Shown one piece after another: positions 38,732 through 46,894 of a stretch of DNA of 64,000 nucleotides. The notes under the pieces were generated by a model. It was not told the origin of the DNA and made no database searches. It was given only the letters and a program-made list of their open reading frames with translations. How positions within the stretch are numbered: the stretch's first letter is position 1; every line of letters begins with the position of its first letter. Source of the DNA: Nocardioides sp. L-11A (GTDB taxonomy: Bacteria; Actinomycetota; Actinomycetes; Propionibacteriales; Nocardioidaceae). The stretch lies in the NCBI GenBank assembly GCA_029961745.1, contig CP124680.1:3286001-3350000 (forward strand). Direction: 5' to 3'. The translations under genes were made by a program, and so were the position numbers.

Positions 38732-39202
38732 CTAGGACGACCCTCCGACAGATCGAGGCGTCCACTCCATCCGCAGGTCGGGGGTCCGCTCCTCGTTCCC
38801 GGAGCCGTCCGTGTGCTCCCGCTCGGCCAGGCCGCGGGCCGCGTAGAACGCCCGTGCGGGAAGGTTCTGCTCGAAGACCCACAGGCTGAATCCGGCCGGG
38901 TGTCGGGCCTTGACGAGGTCGAGCAGCGCACCGCCGACACCGCAGCCCTGATGGTCCGGGTCGACGTACAGGTCGTTGAGCCAGGTGCGGGTGAACCGGG
39001 CGTAGCCGACGACCCGACCACCGGCCTCGGCCACCCAGTTCTCGGCCGTGCCGAAGCGCGCGGCCAGGTGGGCACGGACGCCGTCCGGCGGATGGATGCA
39101 CGCCGGCATCGGAGCCGCTGCGCGGGCGGCGAGCTGGACCGCGGCGATCGCGGGGACGTCGGCCGGTGTCGCCGGCCGGAGCAACAGGTCAGTGGCTGTC
39201 AC
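38732..39202 (-). CDS. GNAT family N-acetyltransferase
   Basis: A 156-residue acetyltransferase with the acetyl-CoA-binding motif [21 protein letters not shown] (about 87-106; the Q-G-C-G-V-G-G pyrophosphate loop), and motif [20 protein letters not shown]. Substrate unknown. The GTG at 39200-39202 overlaps the end of the rluA-type gene by 14 bp, so it is probably translated with it. It sits between that gene and dnaE. Confidence 0.88.
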   Translation of the reverse strand: MTATDLLLRPATPADVPAIAAVQLAARAAAPMPACIHPPDGVRAHLAARFGTAENWVAEAGGRVVGYARFTRTWLNDLYVDPDHQGCGVGGALLDLVKARHPAGFSLWVFEQNLPARAFYAARGLAEREHTDGSGNEERTPDLRMEWTPRSVGGSS

Positions 39203-40127
39203 GGATGACGTCGAGGGCCCGGGCCAGGTCGTCGGGGTAGGACGACTCGTAGGTGACGTAGCCGCCGTCGGGGTGCTCGAAGCCCAGCTTGACCGCATGC
39301 AGCCACTGCCGCTCCAGGCCGACCCTGCGGGCCAGGACCGGGTCGGCGCCGTAGGTGATGTCGCCGACGCAGGGGTGCTTGAGCGCGCTCATGTGCACCC
39401 GGATCTGGTGGGTACGCCCGGTCTCGAGGTGGACCTCGAGGAGGCTGGCGAAGCGATGCGCCTCGAGCGTCTCGTAGTGGGTGACGCTGTGCCGGCCGTC
39501 GTCCATGACCGCGAACTTGTAGTCGTGCTTGGGGTGCCGACCGATCGGGGCGTCGATGGTCCCCTCCAGTGGGTCGGGGTGCCCCTGGACCAGCGCGTGA
39601 TAGGTCTTGTCGACGGTGCGCCGGCGGAAGGCGTTCTTGAGGATCGAGTACGCGTGCTCGGACTTGGCGATCACCATGACGCCCGAGGTGCCGACGTCGA
39701 GACGCTGGACGATGCCCTCACGCTCCTTGGCCCCCGAGGTGGAGATCCGGAAGCCGGCCCCGGCGAGGTGCCCGACGACGGTCGGCCCACGCCAGCCCGG
39801 CGACGGGTGCACCGCGACGCCGACCGGCTTGTCGATGACCACGATCGCGTCGTCGTCGTGGATGATCTTGATCCCCTCGACGAGCTCCGGCACCACCTCC
39901 AGCGGGTCGGCCTCGGCAGGGATGGACACGTCGAGGACCGATCCGCCGAGCACCCGGTCGCTCTTGCCGCGGACCGGGGTGCCGTCGAGGGCCACCAGGT
40001 CCTGGGCGACCAGCTCGGCGGCCCGGGTCCGGGAGACACCGAAGAGCTGCGCCATGACGACGTCGACCCGCTCGCCGTCGAGGCTGTCGGGGACCGGCAG
40101 GCTGCGGTGGTCGACCGCGCCGCTCAC
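39189..40127 (-). CDS. rluD: RluA-family (RluD-like) pseudouridine synthase
   Basis: Modifies uridines in 23S rRNA. The 312-residue protein has an N-terminal S4 RNA-binding domain (about 17-70; [20 protein letters not shown]) and the catalytic domain with Asp144 in [13 protein letters not shown]. The residue before RLD is Gln instead of the usual His, an actinobacterial variant that leaves the catalytic aspartate intact. Further motifs are [17 protein letters not shown] and [14 protein letters not shown]. The start overlaps lspA by 4 bp. The exact target position is inferred only by family. Confidence 0.92.
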   Translation of the reverse strand: MSGAVDHRSLPVPDSLDGERVDVVMAQLFGVSRTRAAELVAQDLVALDGTPVRGKSDRVLGGSVLDVSIPAEADPLEVVPELVEGIKIIHDDDAIVVIDKPVGVAVHPSPGWRGPTVVGHLAGAGFRISTSGAKEREGIVQRLDVGTSGVMVIAKSEHAYSILKNAFRRRTVDKTYHALVQGHPDPLEGTIDAPIGRHPKHDYKFAVMDDGRHSVTHYETLEAHRFASLLEVHLETGRTHQIRVHMSALKHPCVGDITYGADPVLARRVGLERQWLHAVKLGFEHPDGGYVTYESSYPDDLARALDVIRDSH

Positions 40128-40747
40128 CGGTCCTCCTCGACGTCCCCGGCCGCAGGCTCGTCCTCGGCCTCGGGTCGGTCCGCGTCACGCGGCTCGACTC
40201 GCGAGCCGTCGAGATTCACGCCACGCAGCACCTGGAGCAGGATCAGGCCGACACCGACGTTGATGCAGATGTCGGCGACGTTGAAGACCGGCCAGTTCGG
40301 CAGCATCAGGAAGTCGACGACATGCCCGCGGAAGGGAGCCGGGTCGCGGAACAACCGGTCGATCAGGTTGCCGTCGATGCCGGCGAGCAGGAGTCCCAGG
40401 CCCACCGCCCAGACCGGGCTGGCGACGCGCCGGCTGACCCAGAGCACCACCAGGGTCGCCACGCAGGCGAGGCAGGCGATGGCGACCGTGAACCTGGTCC
40501 CGAGGCTGAACGCCGCTCCCGGGTTGTAGGTCAGGTGCAGCTGCAGCAGCTCGCCGACCACCTCGACGTCCGGCTCGCCGGTGAGGTTGCGGACCGCCAG
40601 GACCTTCGCGACCTGGTCGATCGCGACCATGACGACGGCGACGGTGATGAAGAGGAGCCAGCTCCGCGGGCGGGCGAGGAAGCCTGATCCGGTCCGGCCG
40701 GGTCCGTCGTCGCGGTGGTCTACCGGCGTTCCTCGCGCTGCTTGCAT
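40124..40747 (-). CDS. lspA: Lipoprotein signal peptidase (signal peptidase II)
   Basis: Cuts the signal peptide from lipoproteins after Lgt has lipidated them. The 207-residue protein has four membrane helices, the motif VAIDQVAK near the first helix, NPGAAFS, and the two catalytic aspartates in [11 protein letters not shown] and VVDF...[10 protein letters not shown] hydrophilic extension precedes helix 1, and an acidic tail follows helix 4. The ATG at 40745-40747 lies 28 bp inside the end of the TraR/DksA gene; a later start would lose little, but no better codon is seen. Confidence 0.93.
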   Translation of the reverse strand: MQAARGTPVDHRDDGPGRTGSGFLARPRSWLLFITVAVVMVAIDQVAKVLAVRNLTGEPDVEVVGELLQLHLTYNPGAAFSLGTRFTVAIACLACVATLVVLWVSRRVASPVWAVGLGLLLAGIDGNLIDRLFRDPAPFRGHVVDFLMLPNWPVFNVADICINVGVGLILLQVLRGVNLDGSRVEPRDADRPEAEDEPAAGDVEEDR

Positions 40748-41640
40748 GTCATGCACAGTGTGGCACGCGGGAAGGCCATCAGCCGCATCTTGCCGATCGG
40801 GTTGCCGCAGGACTCGCACACGCCGTACGTGCCGTCGTCGATGCGCGCCAGGGCCCGGTCGATCTGCGCGACCTTCTCCCGCTCGTGGTTGAGAACGGTG
40901 AGCTCGTGGTCGCGCTCGAAGCTGGTCGCTCCAAGGTCGGCCTGGTCCTGGCCGGCGCCGTCGCCGGAGTCGCGCAGCAGGCCACTCAGGTCGGCCTCCT
41001 GCTCCTCGAGGATCCGGGCGCTCGCCTCGCGCTGCTCGTGGAGCTCGGCCAGCACCTCGGCGAGCTCGGCCGCGGACCAGGCGTCCTCGTGGTCGAGTAC
41101 GACCAGGGATGCGGGGGTGGCCTTCTTGGCCGGAGCCTTCTTCGTCGGAGTCACCTTCTTCGTCGGGGCGGCCTTCTTGGCCGGGGCGGCCTTCTTGGCC
41201 GGGGCGGCCTTCTTGGCCGGGGCGGCCTTCTTGGCCGGGGCGGCCTTCTTGGCCGGGGCGGCCTTCTTGGCCGGGGCGGCCTTCTTGGCCGGGGCGGCCT
41301 TCTTGGCCGGGGCGGCCTTCTTCGCCGGGGCCGCCTTCTTGGCCGGGGCGGCCTTCTTGGCCGGGGCGGCCTTCTTCGCCGGGGCCGCCTTCTTCGCCGG
41401 GGCCGCCTTCTTCGCCGGGGCCGCCTTCTTCGCCGGGGCCGCCTTCTTCGCCGGGGCCGCCTTCTTCGCCGGGGCCGCCTTCTTCGCCGGGGCCGCCTTC
41501 TTCGCCGGGGCCGCCTTCTTCGCCGGGGCCGCCTTCTTCGCCGGGGCCGCTGCGCCGGCCGTCGTCTTCCGTGGGCGGATGATCTTTCGGGCAGCGGTTG
41601 CGGCCTGACCGGCCAACGACTTCTTCGTGCTGCGGGCCAT
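40720..41640 (-). CDS. TraR/DksA zinc-finger protein with a long lysine/alanine/proline-rich repeat tail
   Basis: A 306-residue two-part protein. Residues about 1-30 are basic (MARSTKKSLAGQAATAARK); about 31-160 are 21 perfect AAPAKK units plus PTKK variants, closely resembling the C-terminal tails of histone H1 and bacterial H1-like proteins. The C-terminal 140 residues form a DksA/TraR domain: a coiled-coil hairpin rich in Glu/Arg, then a four-cysteine zinc finger (CESCGNPI ... CMTC). DksA proteins enter the RNA polymerase secondary channel; the tail should bind DNA or RNA. ATG 41638-41640 has GAGGAG upstream. Located between lspA and wag31, as in relatives. Confidence 0.9.
   Translation of the reverse strand: MARSTKKSLAGQAATAARKIIRPRKTTAGAAAPAKKAAPAKKAAPAKKAAPAKKAAPAKKAAPAKKAAPAKKAAPAKKAAPAKKAAPAKKAAPAKKAAPAKKAAPAKKAAPAKKAAPAKKAAPAKKAAPAKKAAPAKKAAPAKKAAPAKKAAPAKKAAPTKKVTPTKKAPAKKATPASLVVLDHEDAWSAAELAEVLAELHEQREASARILEEQEADLSGLLRDSGDGAGQDQADLGATSFERDHELTVLNHEREKVAQIDRALARIDDGTYGVCESCGNPIGKMRLMAFPRATLCMTCKQREERR
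41171..41548. repeat. 21 tandem 18-bp units coding AAPAKK
   Basis: Twenty-one consecutive 18-bp units, each coding Ala-Ala-Pro-Ala-Lys-Lys on the minus strand. Two synonymous versions alternate in blocks (plus-strand order): units 1-8 read TTCTTGGCCGGGGCG, unit 9 TTCTTCGCCGGGGCC, units 10-11 the first version, units 12-21 the second. Blocks of identical units point to recent duplication by slippage or unequal exchange. It lies inside the TraR/DksA gene. Confidence 0.95.
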
Positions 41641-41760
41641 GAAGCACTCCTCAAGGGCGGCGACCCACGCGCCAGCGAGCGGTGGGCGTGCTGCGGAGGG
41701 TAGCGGGTGCGGCGAAGCGGTCCAAGCAGCCACACCGCGCGGGCGAGCCCCGGAGAAAGG

Positions 41761-41800
41761 CGAGACCGGTCGACCCGCCGGAGCGGGACGACCGGTCTCG
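41761..41800 (-). terminator. Terminator hairpin of wag31
   Basis: A perfect 12-bp stem (41761-41772 CGAGACCGGTCG with 41789-41800) encloses a 16-nt loop that itself folds (CCCGC/GCGGG). It begins 28 nt beyond the wag31 stop. It separates wag31 from the TraR/DksA gene. Confidence 0.75.
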
Positions 41801-41827
41801 AGGAGCGATCGGTGGCTGAGCCGGGGC

Positions 41828-42610
41828 TCAGGCCTCCTCTTCGCCGAGGATCGAGCGCAGCCGCTTGGGGGCCGGCGTCTCCTCGACGGGCGCCAGGGTG
41901 TCGCCCGGCGTCTGGAGTGACTCGAGCTGCTGGGTGAAGTAGCTCTTGAGGCGGGAGCGGTACTCGCGCTCGAACGAGCGCAGGGTCTCCACCTCTGCGG
42001 AGAGCTTGTCGCGCTCCTTCTCGAGGTCGCCGAAGAGCTGCGCACGCCGCTCGGCGGTCTCAGCGTCGAGCATCTCGGCGCGGGTCCGGGCGTCGGACTC
42101 GAGTCGGTCGGACTTGATCTTGGCCTCGGAGGCGAGGCGGTCGGACTTGGTCCGGGCCTCGCCGACGATCTTGTCGGCCTCGTTCTTGGCGTCCTCGACG
42201 AGCTCGTCGGCGTTGCGGGTCGCGATCTCGAGGAGACGGGCCGCGGCGTTGGACGCCTCGGGAACGGTCTCGACGCGGATCGTCTCGACGCCACCGGTGG
42301 GGGTGGGGACGGGCACGGGAGCCGCCGCGGCGACGGGCTCGACCGGAGCAGGGACCTCGACCGGGGCGGGCGGCTCGGGAACGATCTCGGGCACGGGCGC
42401 CAGCTGCGTGGGGGCGTCGAACGTCGCGGGCGACGTGCCGGCCTGGGCAGCGGCGAGCTTCGCGCGGAGGTCGTCGTTCTCCTGGGTCAGGCGAGCGAGC
42501 TCCGCCTCCACCTCGTCAAGGAACTGGTCGACCTCGCCCATGTCGTAGCCCTCGCGCAGCCGAACCGGCGTAAAGCGCTTGTTGCTCACGTCCTCAGGCG
42601 TCAGGGGCAT
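41828..42610 (-). CDS. wag31: DivIVA-family polar growth protein Wag31
   Basis: Marks negatively curved membrane at poles and septa and organises cell-wall growth in actinobacteria. The 260-residue protein has the DivIVA N-terminal domain (LTPEDVSNKRFTPVRLREGY, MGEVDQFLDEVEAEL) and a coiled coil (about 27-55). A Pro/Val/Ala-rich linker follows (about 60-115), then a long coiled coil (about 120-235) rich in Glu/Lys/Arg. ATG is preceded by GGTGAGG. Followed by a strong terminator; the 144-nt upstream gap with AT-rich stretches should hold its own promoter. Confidence 0.95.
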   Translation of the reverse strand: MPLTPEDVSNKRFTPVRLREGYDMGEVDQFLDEVEAELARLTQENDDLRAKLAAAQAGTSPATFDAPTQLAPVPEIVPEPPAPVEVPAPVEPVAAAAPVPVPTPTGGVETIRVETVPEASNAAARLLEIATRNADELVEDAKNEADKIVGEARTKSDRLASEAKIKSDRLESDARTRAEMLDAETAERRAQLFGDLEKERDKLSAEVETLRSFEREYRSRLKSYFTQQLESLQTPGDTLAPVEETPAPKRLRSILGEEEA

Positions 42611-42719
42611 GACCTCACCAATCTATGCGGAAGAAAGTTCGACAATATGCCTTCACGAACCATAGCGCTTGCACGGGCGAGGACGGCATCCGCGGCCCCC
42701 GCGTGAAACGCGGTCCGGA

Positions 42720-42741
42720 CCAGTGGCGCGGTCACCACTGG
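42720..42741 (-). terminator. Hairpin downstream of yggT
   Basis: Inverted repeat CCAGTGG/CCACTGG (42720-42726 and 42735-42741) with an 8-nt loop, 13 nt after the yggT stop. A modest terminator candidate that would separate yggT from wag31. Confidence 0.5.
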
Positions 42742-42754
42742 CGTCACAGCAGTA

Positions 42755-43048
42755 TCACAGCAACAGCGCCGAGCGGTTCACGGAGAGCAGGACGTAGGCC
42801 AGGATCATGACCAGGATGAAGCTGATGTCCAGGGCGAAGTTGCCGATCCGGATCGGCTTGATCACCTTGCGCAGACCGTTGATCGGCGGGTCCGTGACGG
42901 TGTAGGCCAGCTCCAGGAAGACCAGCACCGGCCCCCGAGGCTCCCAGGCCCGCGCGAACACCTGGACCCAGTCGGTGATGAAGCGCACCCACAGGAACGC
43001 GATGAAGGCGAACAGCACGCCCTCGATGATCCAGCCGACAGTCGTCAC
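42755..43048 (-). CDS. yggT: YggT family membrane protein
   Basis: A 97-residue protein with two membrane helices (about 6-25 and 70-92) and the family's loop with TVTDPPINGLRKVIKPI between them. YggT proteins lie next to sepF and wag31 in many Gram-positives and are linked with division or osmotic stress, but the role is not settled. I chose GTG 43046-43048 (TTVGWIIEGV), since the open frame upstream runs into non-coding repeats. It belongs to the sepF-yggT-wag31 segment. Confidence 0.88.
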   Translation of the reverse strand: MTTVGWIIEGVLFAFIAFLWVRFITDWVQVFARAWEPRGPVLVFLELAYTVTDPPINGLRKVIKPIRIGNFALDISFILVMILAYVLLSVNRSALLL

Positions 43049-43135
43049 ACCCGAAAACCTACCGGGTGCGCCGCCGACAGACGCAGCGCCCACCAGCGTC
43101 TCGACGATTGCCCCCCGGCCCCGCCTCGGACCGTG

Positions 43136-43260
43136 TTGCCGCCAAGCGAAGGTGTGACCTACGCAAGGCAACCGCGCGGCCGGCAGCGTGTCGCCCGCGC
43201 GAAGCGCATCGAGTGCGGCGAGGACCGTGCGGCCTCACTCGATCGGCGACACGCTCGGCC
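43136..43260. repeat. Duplicated palindromic intergenic element, copy 1
   Basis: Begins with TTGCCGCC, contains a short inverted pair TTGCC/GGCAA (43136-43140 and about 43166-43171), then AGCGTGTCGCC (about 43184-43194) and its exact inverse GGCGACACGCT (about 43245-43255) around a core with GCGAAGCGC and GCGAGGACCGTGCGG. Copy 2 follows 138 bp on. Non-coding, between sepF and yggT. Confidence 0.7.
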
Positions 43261-43273
43261 CACCCACTCGGTC

Positions 43274-43417
43274 TTGCCGCCAGGCGGAGGGTGGACCTAG
43301 GCGAGGCAACGGCGAGCGCGGCAGCGTGGCGCCCGCGCGAAGCGCGTCGGTCGGGGTCCGCGGTCCGAGCGCAGCGAGGACCGTGCGGCGCCGGCCGACA
43401 GGCGACACGCTCGCGCC
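43274..43417. repeat. Duplicated palindromic intergenic element, copy 2
   Basis: Second, diverged copy of the element at 43136-43260: it again begins TTGCCGCC, has GGCAA about 30 bp on, GCAGCGTGGCGCCCGCGCGA, GCGAGGACCGTGCGGC and ends GGCGACACGCTCG. It carries an extra stretch in the core (GGTCGGGGTCCGCGGTCC). It ends 7 bp before the sepF stop and could double as its terminator. Confidence 0.7.
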
Positions 43418-43424
43418 AAACAAC

Positions 43425-43949
43425 TCAGCTCTGGTTGAAGAAGCCGTCCGCGGCGATGGCCTGCTTGTCCTCGGCGGCGACCGTGACATTGGGCGGCGAG
43501 AGCAGGAACACCTTGTTGGTGACGCGCTCGATGCTGCCGCGGGTCGCGAAGATGAGGCCGGCAGCGAAGTCGACCAGCCGCTTGGCGTCGGCGTCGTCCA
43601 TCTCGGTGAGGTTCATGATCACCGGGGTGCCCTCGCGGTACTCCTCGCCGATCGAGCGCGCCTCGTTGTAGGTGGTCGGGTGGAGGGTCGTGATCCGGGA
43701 GAGCTCCGCGACGACCGGCTGGGGCGCGACCGCCACGGGGCGACGGCGCTCCTCGAGGTCGGCGACACTTCCGGACACACCGCCGGACGGTACGGCGCGG
43801 ACCGGGCGCTCCGGTCGTCCCTCGCGGGGGGCACGTCCGCGCGACGGCTCGGTCGCCTCGGCGCCCTCGTCGTCATAGCCAGCCTCGTCGTAGCCGGTGT
43901 CCTCCAGCAGGCCGAGGTACTCGCCGATCCTGCGCATCGCACCGCTCAT
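43425..43949 (-). CDS. sepF: Cell division protein SepF
   Basis: Membrane anchor for FtsZ in actinobacteria, which lack FtsA. The 174-residue protein has an N-terminal amphipathic, membrane-binding helix ([13 protein letters not shown]), an acidic/arginine-rich disordered linker (about 20-75), and the SepF domain (about 85-165: [49 protein letters not shown]). ATG 43947-43949 has GGAGG 8 nt upstream; ATG 43935-43937 is a possible alternative. Its position downstream of ftsZ and yggS is conserved. Confidence 0.95.
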   Translation of the reverse strand: MSGAMRRIGEYLGLLEDTGYDEAGYDDEGAEATEPSRGRAPREGRPERPVRAVPSGGVSGSVADLEERRRPVAVAPQPVVAELSRITTLHPTTYNEARSIGEEYREGTPVIMNLTEMDDADAKRLVDFAAGLIFATRGSIERVTNKVFLLSPPNVTVAAEDKQAIAADGFFNQS

Positions 43950-44007
43950 GAGTCTTGCCTCCGTGATCCGCATCCCCGGGTCCCGGAGATGTCTGATGTT
44001 GTGGACA

Positions 44008-44712
44008 TTACTTGACCTCGGGCCTCGATCCGAGGACCGCGGAGCCGACGCGCACGTGTGTCGCGCCGACGGTGATCGCCGCCTCCAGGTCGCCGCTCAT
44101 CCCGGCCGAGAGAACGGTCGCGTCGGGGTGACGGGACAGGAAGTCGGCGCGGATCCCGGCGAGCCGCGCGAAGGCCAGGGCGGGGTCGTCGTCCAGCGGT
44201 GCCACGGCCATCAGGCCGCGCAGCCGCAGCTCCGGGGTGCGGGCGACCTCGTCGGCCAGGGCCGGCAGGGTCGCGGGGTCGGCGCCCGCACGATGGTCGC
44301 GACCGGGCGGGTCGAGGCTGACCTGGAGCAGGACGTCGACGACGCGTCCGGCATCGGCCGCTCCCCGGGCCAGCCGCGGGACGAGGGCGGCGCGGTCGAC
44401 CGACTCGACCACGTCGGCATAGCGGGCGACGGCGGCGGCCTTGTTGGACTGCAGCCCACCGATGAAGTGCCAGCGCAGGCCGAGGTCGGCGCACTCGGCC
44501 GCCTTGGCCTCCGCCTCCTGGTGGCGGTTCTCCCCCACGTCGGTGACCCCGAGCCCGGCGAGCAGCCGCACGTCGGCGGCGGGGAAGAACTTGGTGACGA
44601 CGACGAGAGCGACCTCGTCGCCGGGCCGGCCCACGTCGGTCGCGGCGCGGGCGATCCGCTCCCGGACGGCGGCGAGGCGGGTGCGCAGCTCGGCGGCGCG
44701 ATCCGTGCTCAT
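44008..44712 (-). CDS. yggS: PLP homeostasis protein YggS
   Basis: PLP-binding, non-catalytic barrel protein that buffers pyridoxal phosphate. The 234-residue product carries the PLP lysine in [13 protein letters not shown] (about residue 45), [27 protein letters not shown] and [13 protein letters not shown]. The ATG at 44710-44712 overlaps the upstream stop by 4 bp (ATGA). The frame is open to 44880, but that part is a shadow of pgeF. Confidence 0.93.
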   Translation of the reverse strand: MSTDRAAELRTRLAAVRERIARAATDVGRPGDEVALVVVTKFFPAADVRLLAGLGVTDVGENRHQEAEAKAAECADLGLRWHFIGGLQSNKAAAVARYADVVESVDRAALVPRLARGAADAGRVVDVLLQVSLDPPGRDHRAGADPATLPALADEVARTPELRLRGLMAVAPLDDDPALAFARLAGIRADFLSRHPDATVLSAGMSGDLEAAITVGATHVRVGSAVLGSRPEVK

Positions 44713-45398
44713 GACAGCCACACCAGCCCGGCGAAGCGTCCGGCCGCGGCACCGTCGCGCCGATGGGAGTGGAACCGCCGGTCTTCCAGGGTGCACCCGG
44801 GCACCCTGGTCGCGGCGACGCCGGCCGCGGCGAGCTGGGCGCTCACGCCCGCCCCGAGGTCGAGGGCGGGGGTGCCCCAACTGGTCTCGGCGTATGTCGT
44901 CGGCACGGCCGCCGCGACCTCCTCACGCATCGTGGCGGGAACCTCGTAGCAGCGCCCGCAGATGTGCGGGCCGACCCAGGCGACGATGTCGGCGGCACCG
45001 AGGGCGCGCATCCCTTCGACGGTGCGGGTCACGACATCGAGCTCGACGCCGCGGCGACCGGCGTGGGCGGCCCCGAGGACGCCGGCCGTCGGGTCGGCCA
45101 GGACGACCGGCACGCAGTCGGCGACCCGGACCATGAGGCCGACGCCGCGAGCGGCGGCGACCTGTCCGTCGGCTGACGGGAGCTCGTCGGCCGGGCCGGT
45201 GACCGCGACGACGGCGGCGCCGTGGACCTGGTCCAGACGAGAGAAGGGCACCCCGGCGGCGTCGCTCAGCGCGGCGAGGGCGGCGCCCAGCCGGTCCCCC
45301 TCCCGCAGGTCGAGCGACACGTCCGTGAACGCGACCTCGACCCGGCTCCCGCTGGCGGGATCCGGGTCGAGGGCGAGGGTCTCACGGAAGGCGAACAC
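44709..45398 (-). CDS. pgeF: Laccase-domain protein (PgeF/YfiH family)
   Basis: Family once called polyphenol oxidase or DUF152; E. coli PgeF hydrolyses mis-made peptidoglycan precursors carrying L-Ser in place of L-Ala at position 1, and other members are purine nucleosidases. The 229-residue protein has the metal-site residues in QVHGAAV, ADCVPVVLAD and GAAHAGRRGV, and GPHICGRCYEV. GTG 45396-45398 begins 1 nt after the ftsZ stop, which supports this start. Coupling to ftsZ and the cell-wall cluster suits a peptidoglycan quality-control role, but the activity here is inferred. Confidence 0.9.
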   Translation of the reverse strand: MFAFRETLALDPDPASGSRVEVAFTDVSLDLREGDRLGAALAALSDAAGVPFSRLDQVHGAAVVAVTGPADELPSADGQVAAARGVGLMVRVADCVPVVLADPTAGVLGAAHAGRRGVELDVVTRTVEGMRALGAADIVAWVGPHICGRCYEVPATMREEVAAAVPTTYAETSWGTPALDLGAGVSAQLAAAGVAATRVPGCTLEDRRFHSHRRDGAAAGRFAGLVWLS

Positions 45399-45399
45399 G

Positions 45400-46590
45400 T
45401 CACTTGAGGAAGTCGGGCACGTCCAGGTCGTCGCCGTCGTCGAACTGCAGGGGCGCCGGGTTGCTCCGGGCGCCGACCGGCTGCGGGTCGGACTGCGGCT
45501 CGGCGGCCGGCGCGGACTCGCGAGCCGGAGCCGGAGTGGCCGGCGACGACGGGGCGGACGGCGAGGCGGCCGAGCGGGCGGGCACCTGTGTCGCCGGGGC
45601 CTGCTGCGGGCGGCGGACCACGGACTCCTCGCGACGCTTGGGCAGGCCACCGTCGAAGCCGGCGGCGATGACCGTCACCCGGACCTCGTCGCCGAGCGCG
45701 TCGTCGATGATCGTGCCGAAGATGATGTTGGCGTCGGCGTGCACCGCGTCGGCCACCATCGCCGCGGCCTCGTTGATCTCGAAGATGCCGAGGTCGGACC
45801 CGCCCGCGATCGAGAGCAGGACGCCGTGGGCGCCGTCGATCGAGGCCTCCAGCAGCGGGCTGCTGATCGCCATCTCGGCCGCGGCCAGCGCGCGGTCCTC
45901 GCCGCGCGCGGAGCCGATGCCCATCAGCGCGGAGCCGGCGTTGCTCATGACCGCCTTGACGTCGGCGAAGTCGACGTTGATCAGGCCCGGCGTCGTGATC
46001 AGGTCGGTGATGCCGGAGACGCCCTGCAGCAGGACCTGGTCGGCCTGCTTGAACGCATCGAGCATCGACACGTTGCGGTCGGAGATCTGCAGCAGCCGGT
46101 CGTTGGGGATCACGATGAGGGTGTCGACCTCCTCGCGGAGTCGCTCGATCCCCTCGTCGGCGGACTTCTTGCGGCGCGCGCCCTCGAAGGTGAAGGGCCG
46201 GGTCACGACACCGATCGTCAGCGCGCCGAGCGAGCGGGCGATCCGGGCCACGACGGGCGCGCCGCCGGTGCCGGTGCCGCCGCCCTCGCCGGCGGTGACG
46301 AAGACCATGTCGGCGCCCTTGAGCACCTCCTCGATCTCCTCCGCGTGGTCCTCGGCGGCCTTGCCGCCGACGTCCGGGTTGGCGCCGGCACCCAGGCCGC
46401 GGGTGAGCTCGCGGCCGATGTCGAGCTTGACGTCGGCGTCGCTCATCAGCAGCGCCTGCGCGTCGGTGTTGATCGCGATGAACTCGACGCCCTTGAGGCC
46501 GACCTCGATCATCCGGTTGACGGCGTTGACGCCGCCACCACCGATGCCGACGACCTTGATGATGGCCAGGTAGTTCTGTGCAGCTGCCAC
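45400..46590 (-). CDS. ftsZ: Cell division protein FtsZ
   Basis: Tubulin-like GTPase that forms the division ring. The 396-residue protein has [16 protein letters not shown], the GTP-binding tubulin signature [13 protein letters not shown] (about 100-112), the T7 synergy loop around [11 protein letters not shown], and a variable Pro/Ala-rich linker (about 325-380). It ends with the conserved tail DLDVPDFLK that binds SepF. It starts with GTG 46588-46590. Unlike in Streptomyces, it is separated from ftsQ by a gene on the other strand, so it needs its own promoter in 46591-46894. Confidence 0.97.
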   Translation of the reverse strand: MAAAQNYLAIIKVVGIGGGGVNAVNRMIEVGLKGVEFIAINTDAQALLMSDADVKLDIGRELTRGLGAGANPDVGGKAAEDHAEEIEEVLKGADMVFVTAGEGGGTGTGGAPVVARIARSLGALTIGVVTRPFTFEGARRKKSADEGIERLREEVDTLIVIPNDRLLQISDRNVSMLDAFKQADQVLLQGVSGITDLITTPGLINVDFADVKAVMSNAGSALMGIGSARGEDRALAAAEMAISSPLLEASIDGAHGVLLSIAGGSDLGIFEINEAAAMVADAVHADANIIFGTIIDDALGDEVRVTVIAAGFDGGLPKRREESVVRRPQQAPATQVPARSAASPSAPSSPATPAPARESAPAAEPQSDPQPVGARSNPAPLQFDDGDDLDVPDFLK

Positions 46591-46894
46591 GGCGGCGTCA
46601 CCTCTCCAGGGTGGTTGTCTGTCAGTCGTCGTCTGTGGGGGTCGAGCAGTTCGACCCGCTTGTCGAGCGCGTGCGGTCGGCCACCCTTCCCCGGCGGCCG
46701 TCCCGGCGTGTCGTCACAACCCTTACCCTCAACCTGAGGGTTATAGTTATGTCAACCTCGTCGTGGTCATGACAGTAGGTACAGCGCCGCGCGTGATCGC
46801 GCAGACACGCCGACCGGCGGTGGACGGGTCACGAGAAAGTCCCCGCGACAGGCGCCTTGGGAGGCACGCCCTAGTCTTCACCGCGGAGGTGACA
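46591..46894. promoter_or_regulatory. Divergent control region between ftsZ and the PAP2 gene
   Basis: About 300 nt with no gene. It contains the palindrome CCCTCA-ACC-TGAGGG at about 46727-46741, directly followed by an unusually AT-rich stretch GTTATAGTTATGTCAACC. Read on the minus strand this gives TTGACATAACTATAACC, close to -35/-10-like elements, although the spacing is not a standard sigma-A promoter. It must serve ftsZ leftwards and probably the PAP2 gene rightwards. The regulator is unknown. Confidence 0.55.

Noticed and set aside
39189..40127. QRLD in place of HRLD taken as a sign of an inactive pseudouridine synthase
   Set aside because: The catalytic aspartate (D144) and the rest of the active-site motifs are intact; the preceding residue varies in this family.
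41171..41548. Regular 18-bp repeats considered as a CRISPR array
   Set aside because: There are no spacers, the units are directly adjacent and in frame with an Ala-Ala-Pro-Ala-Lys-Lys coding pattern, and no cas genes are near.
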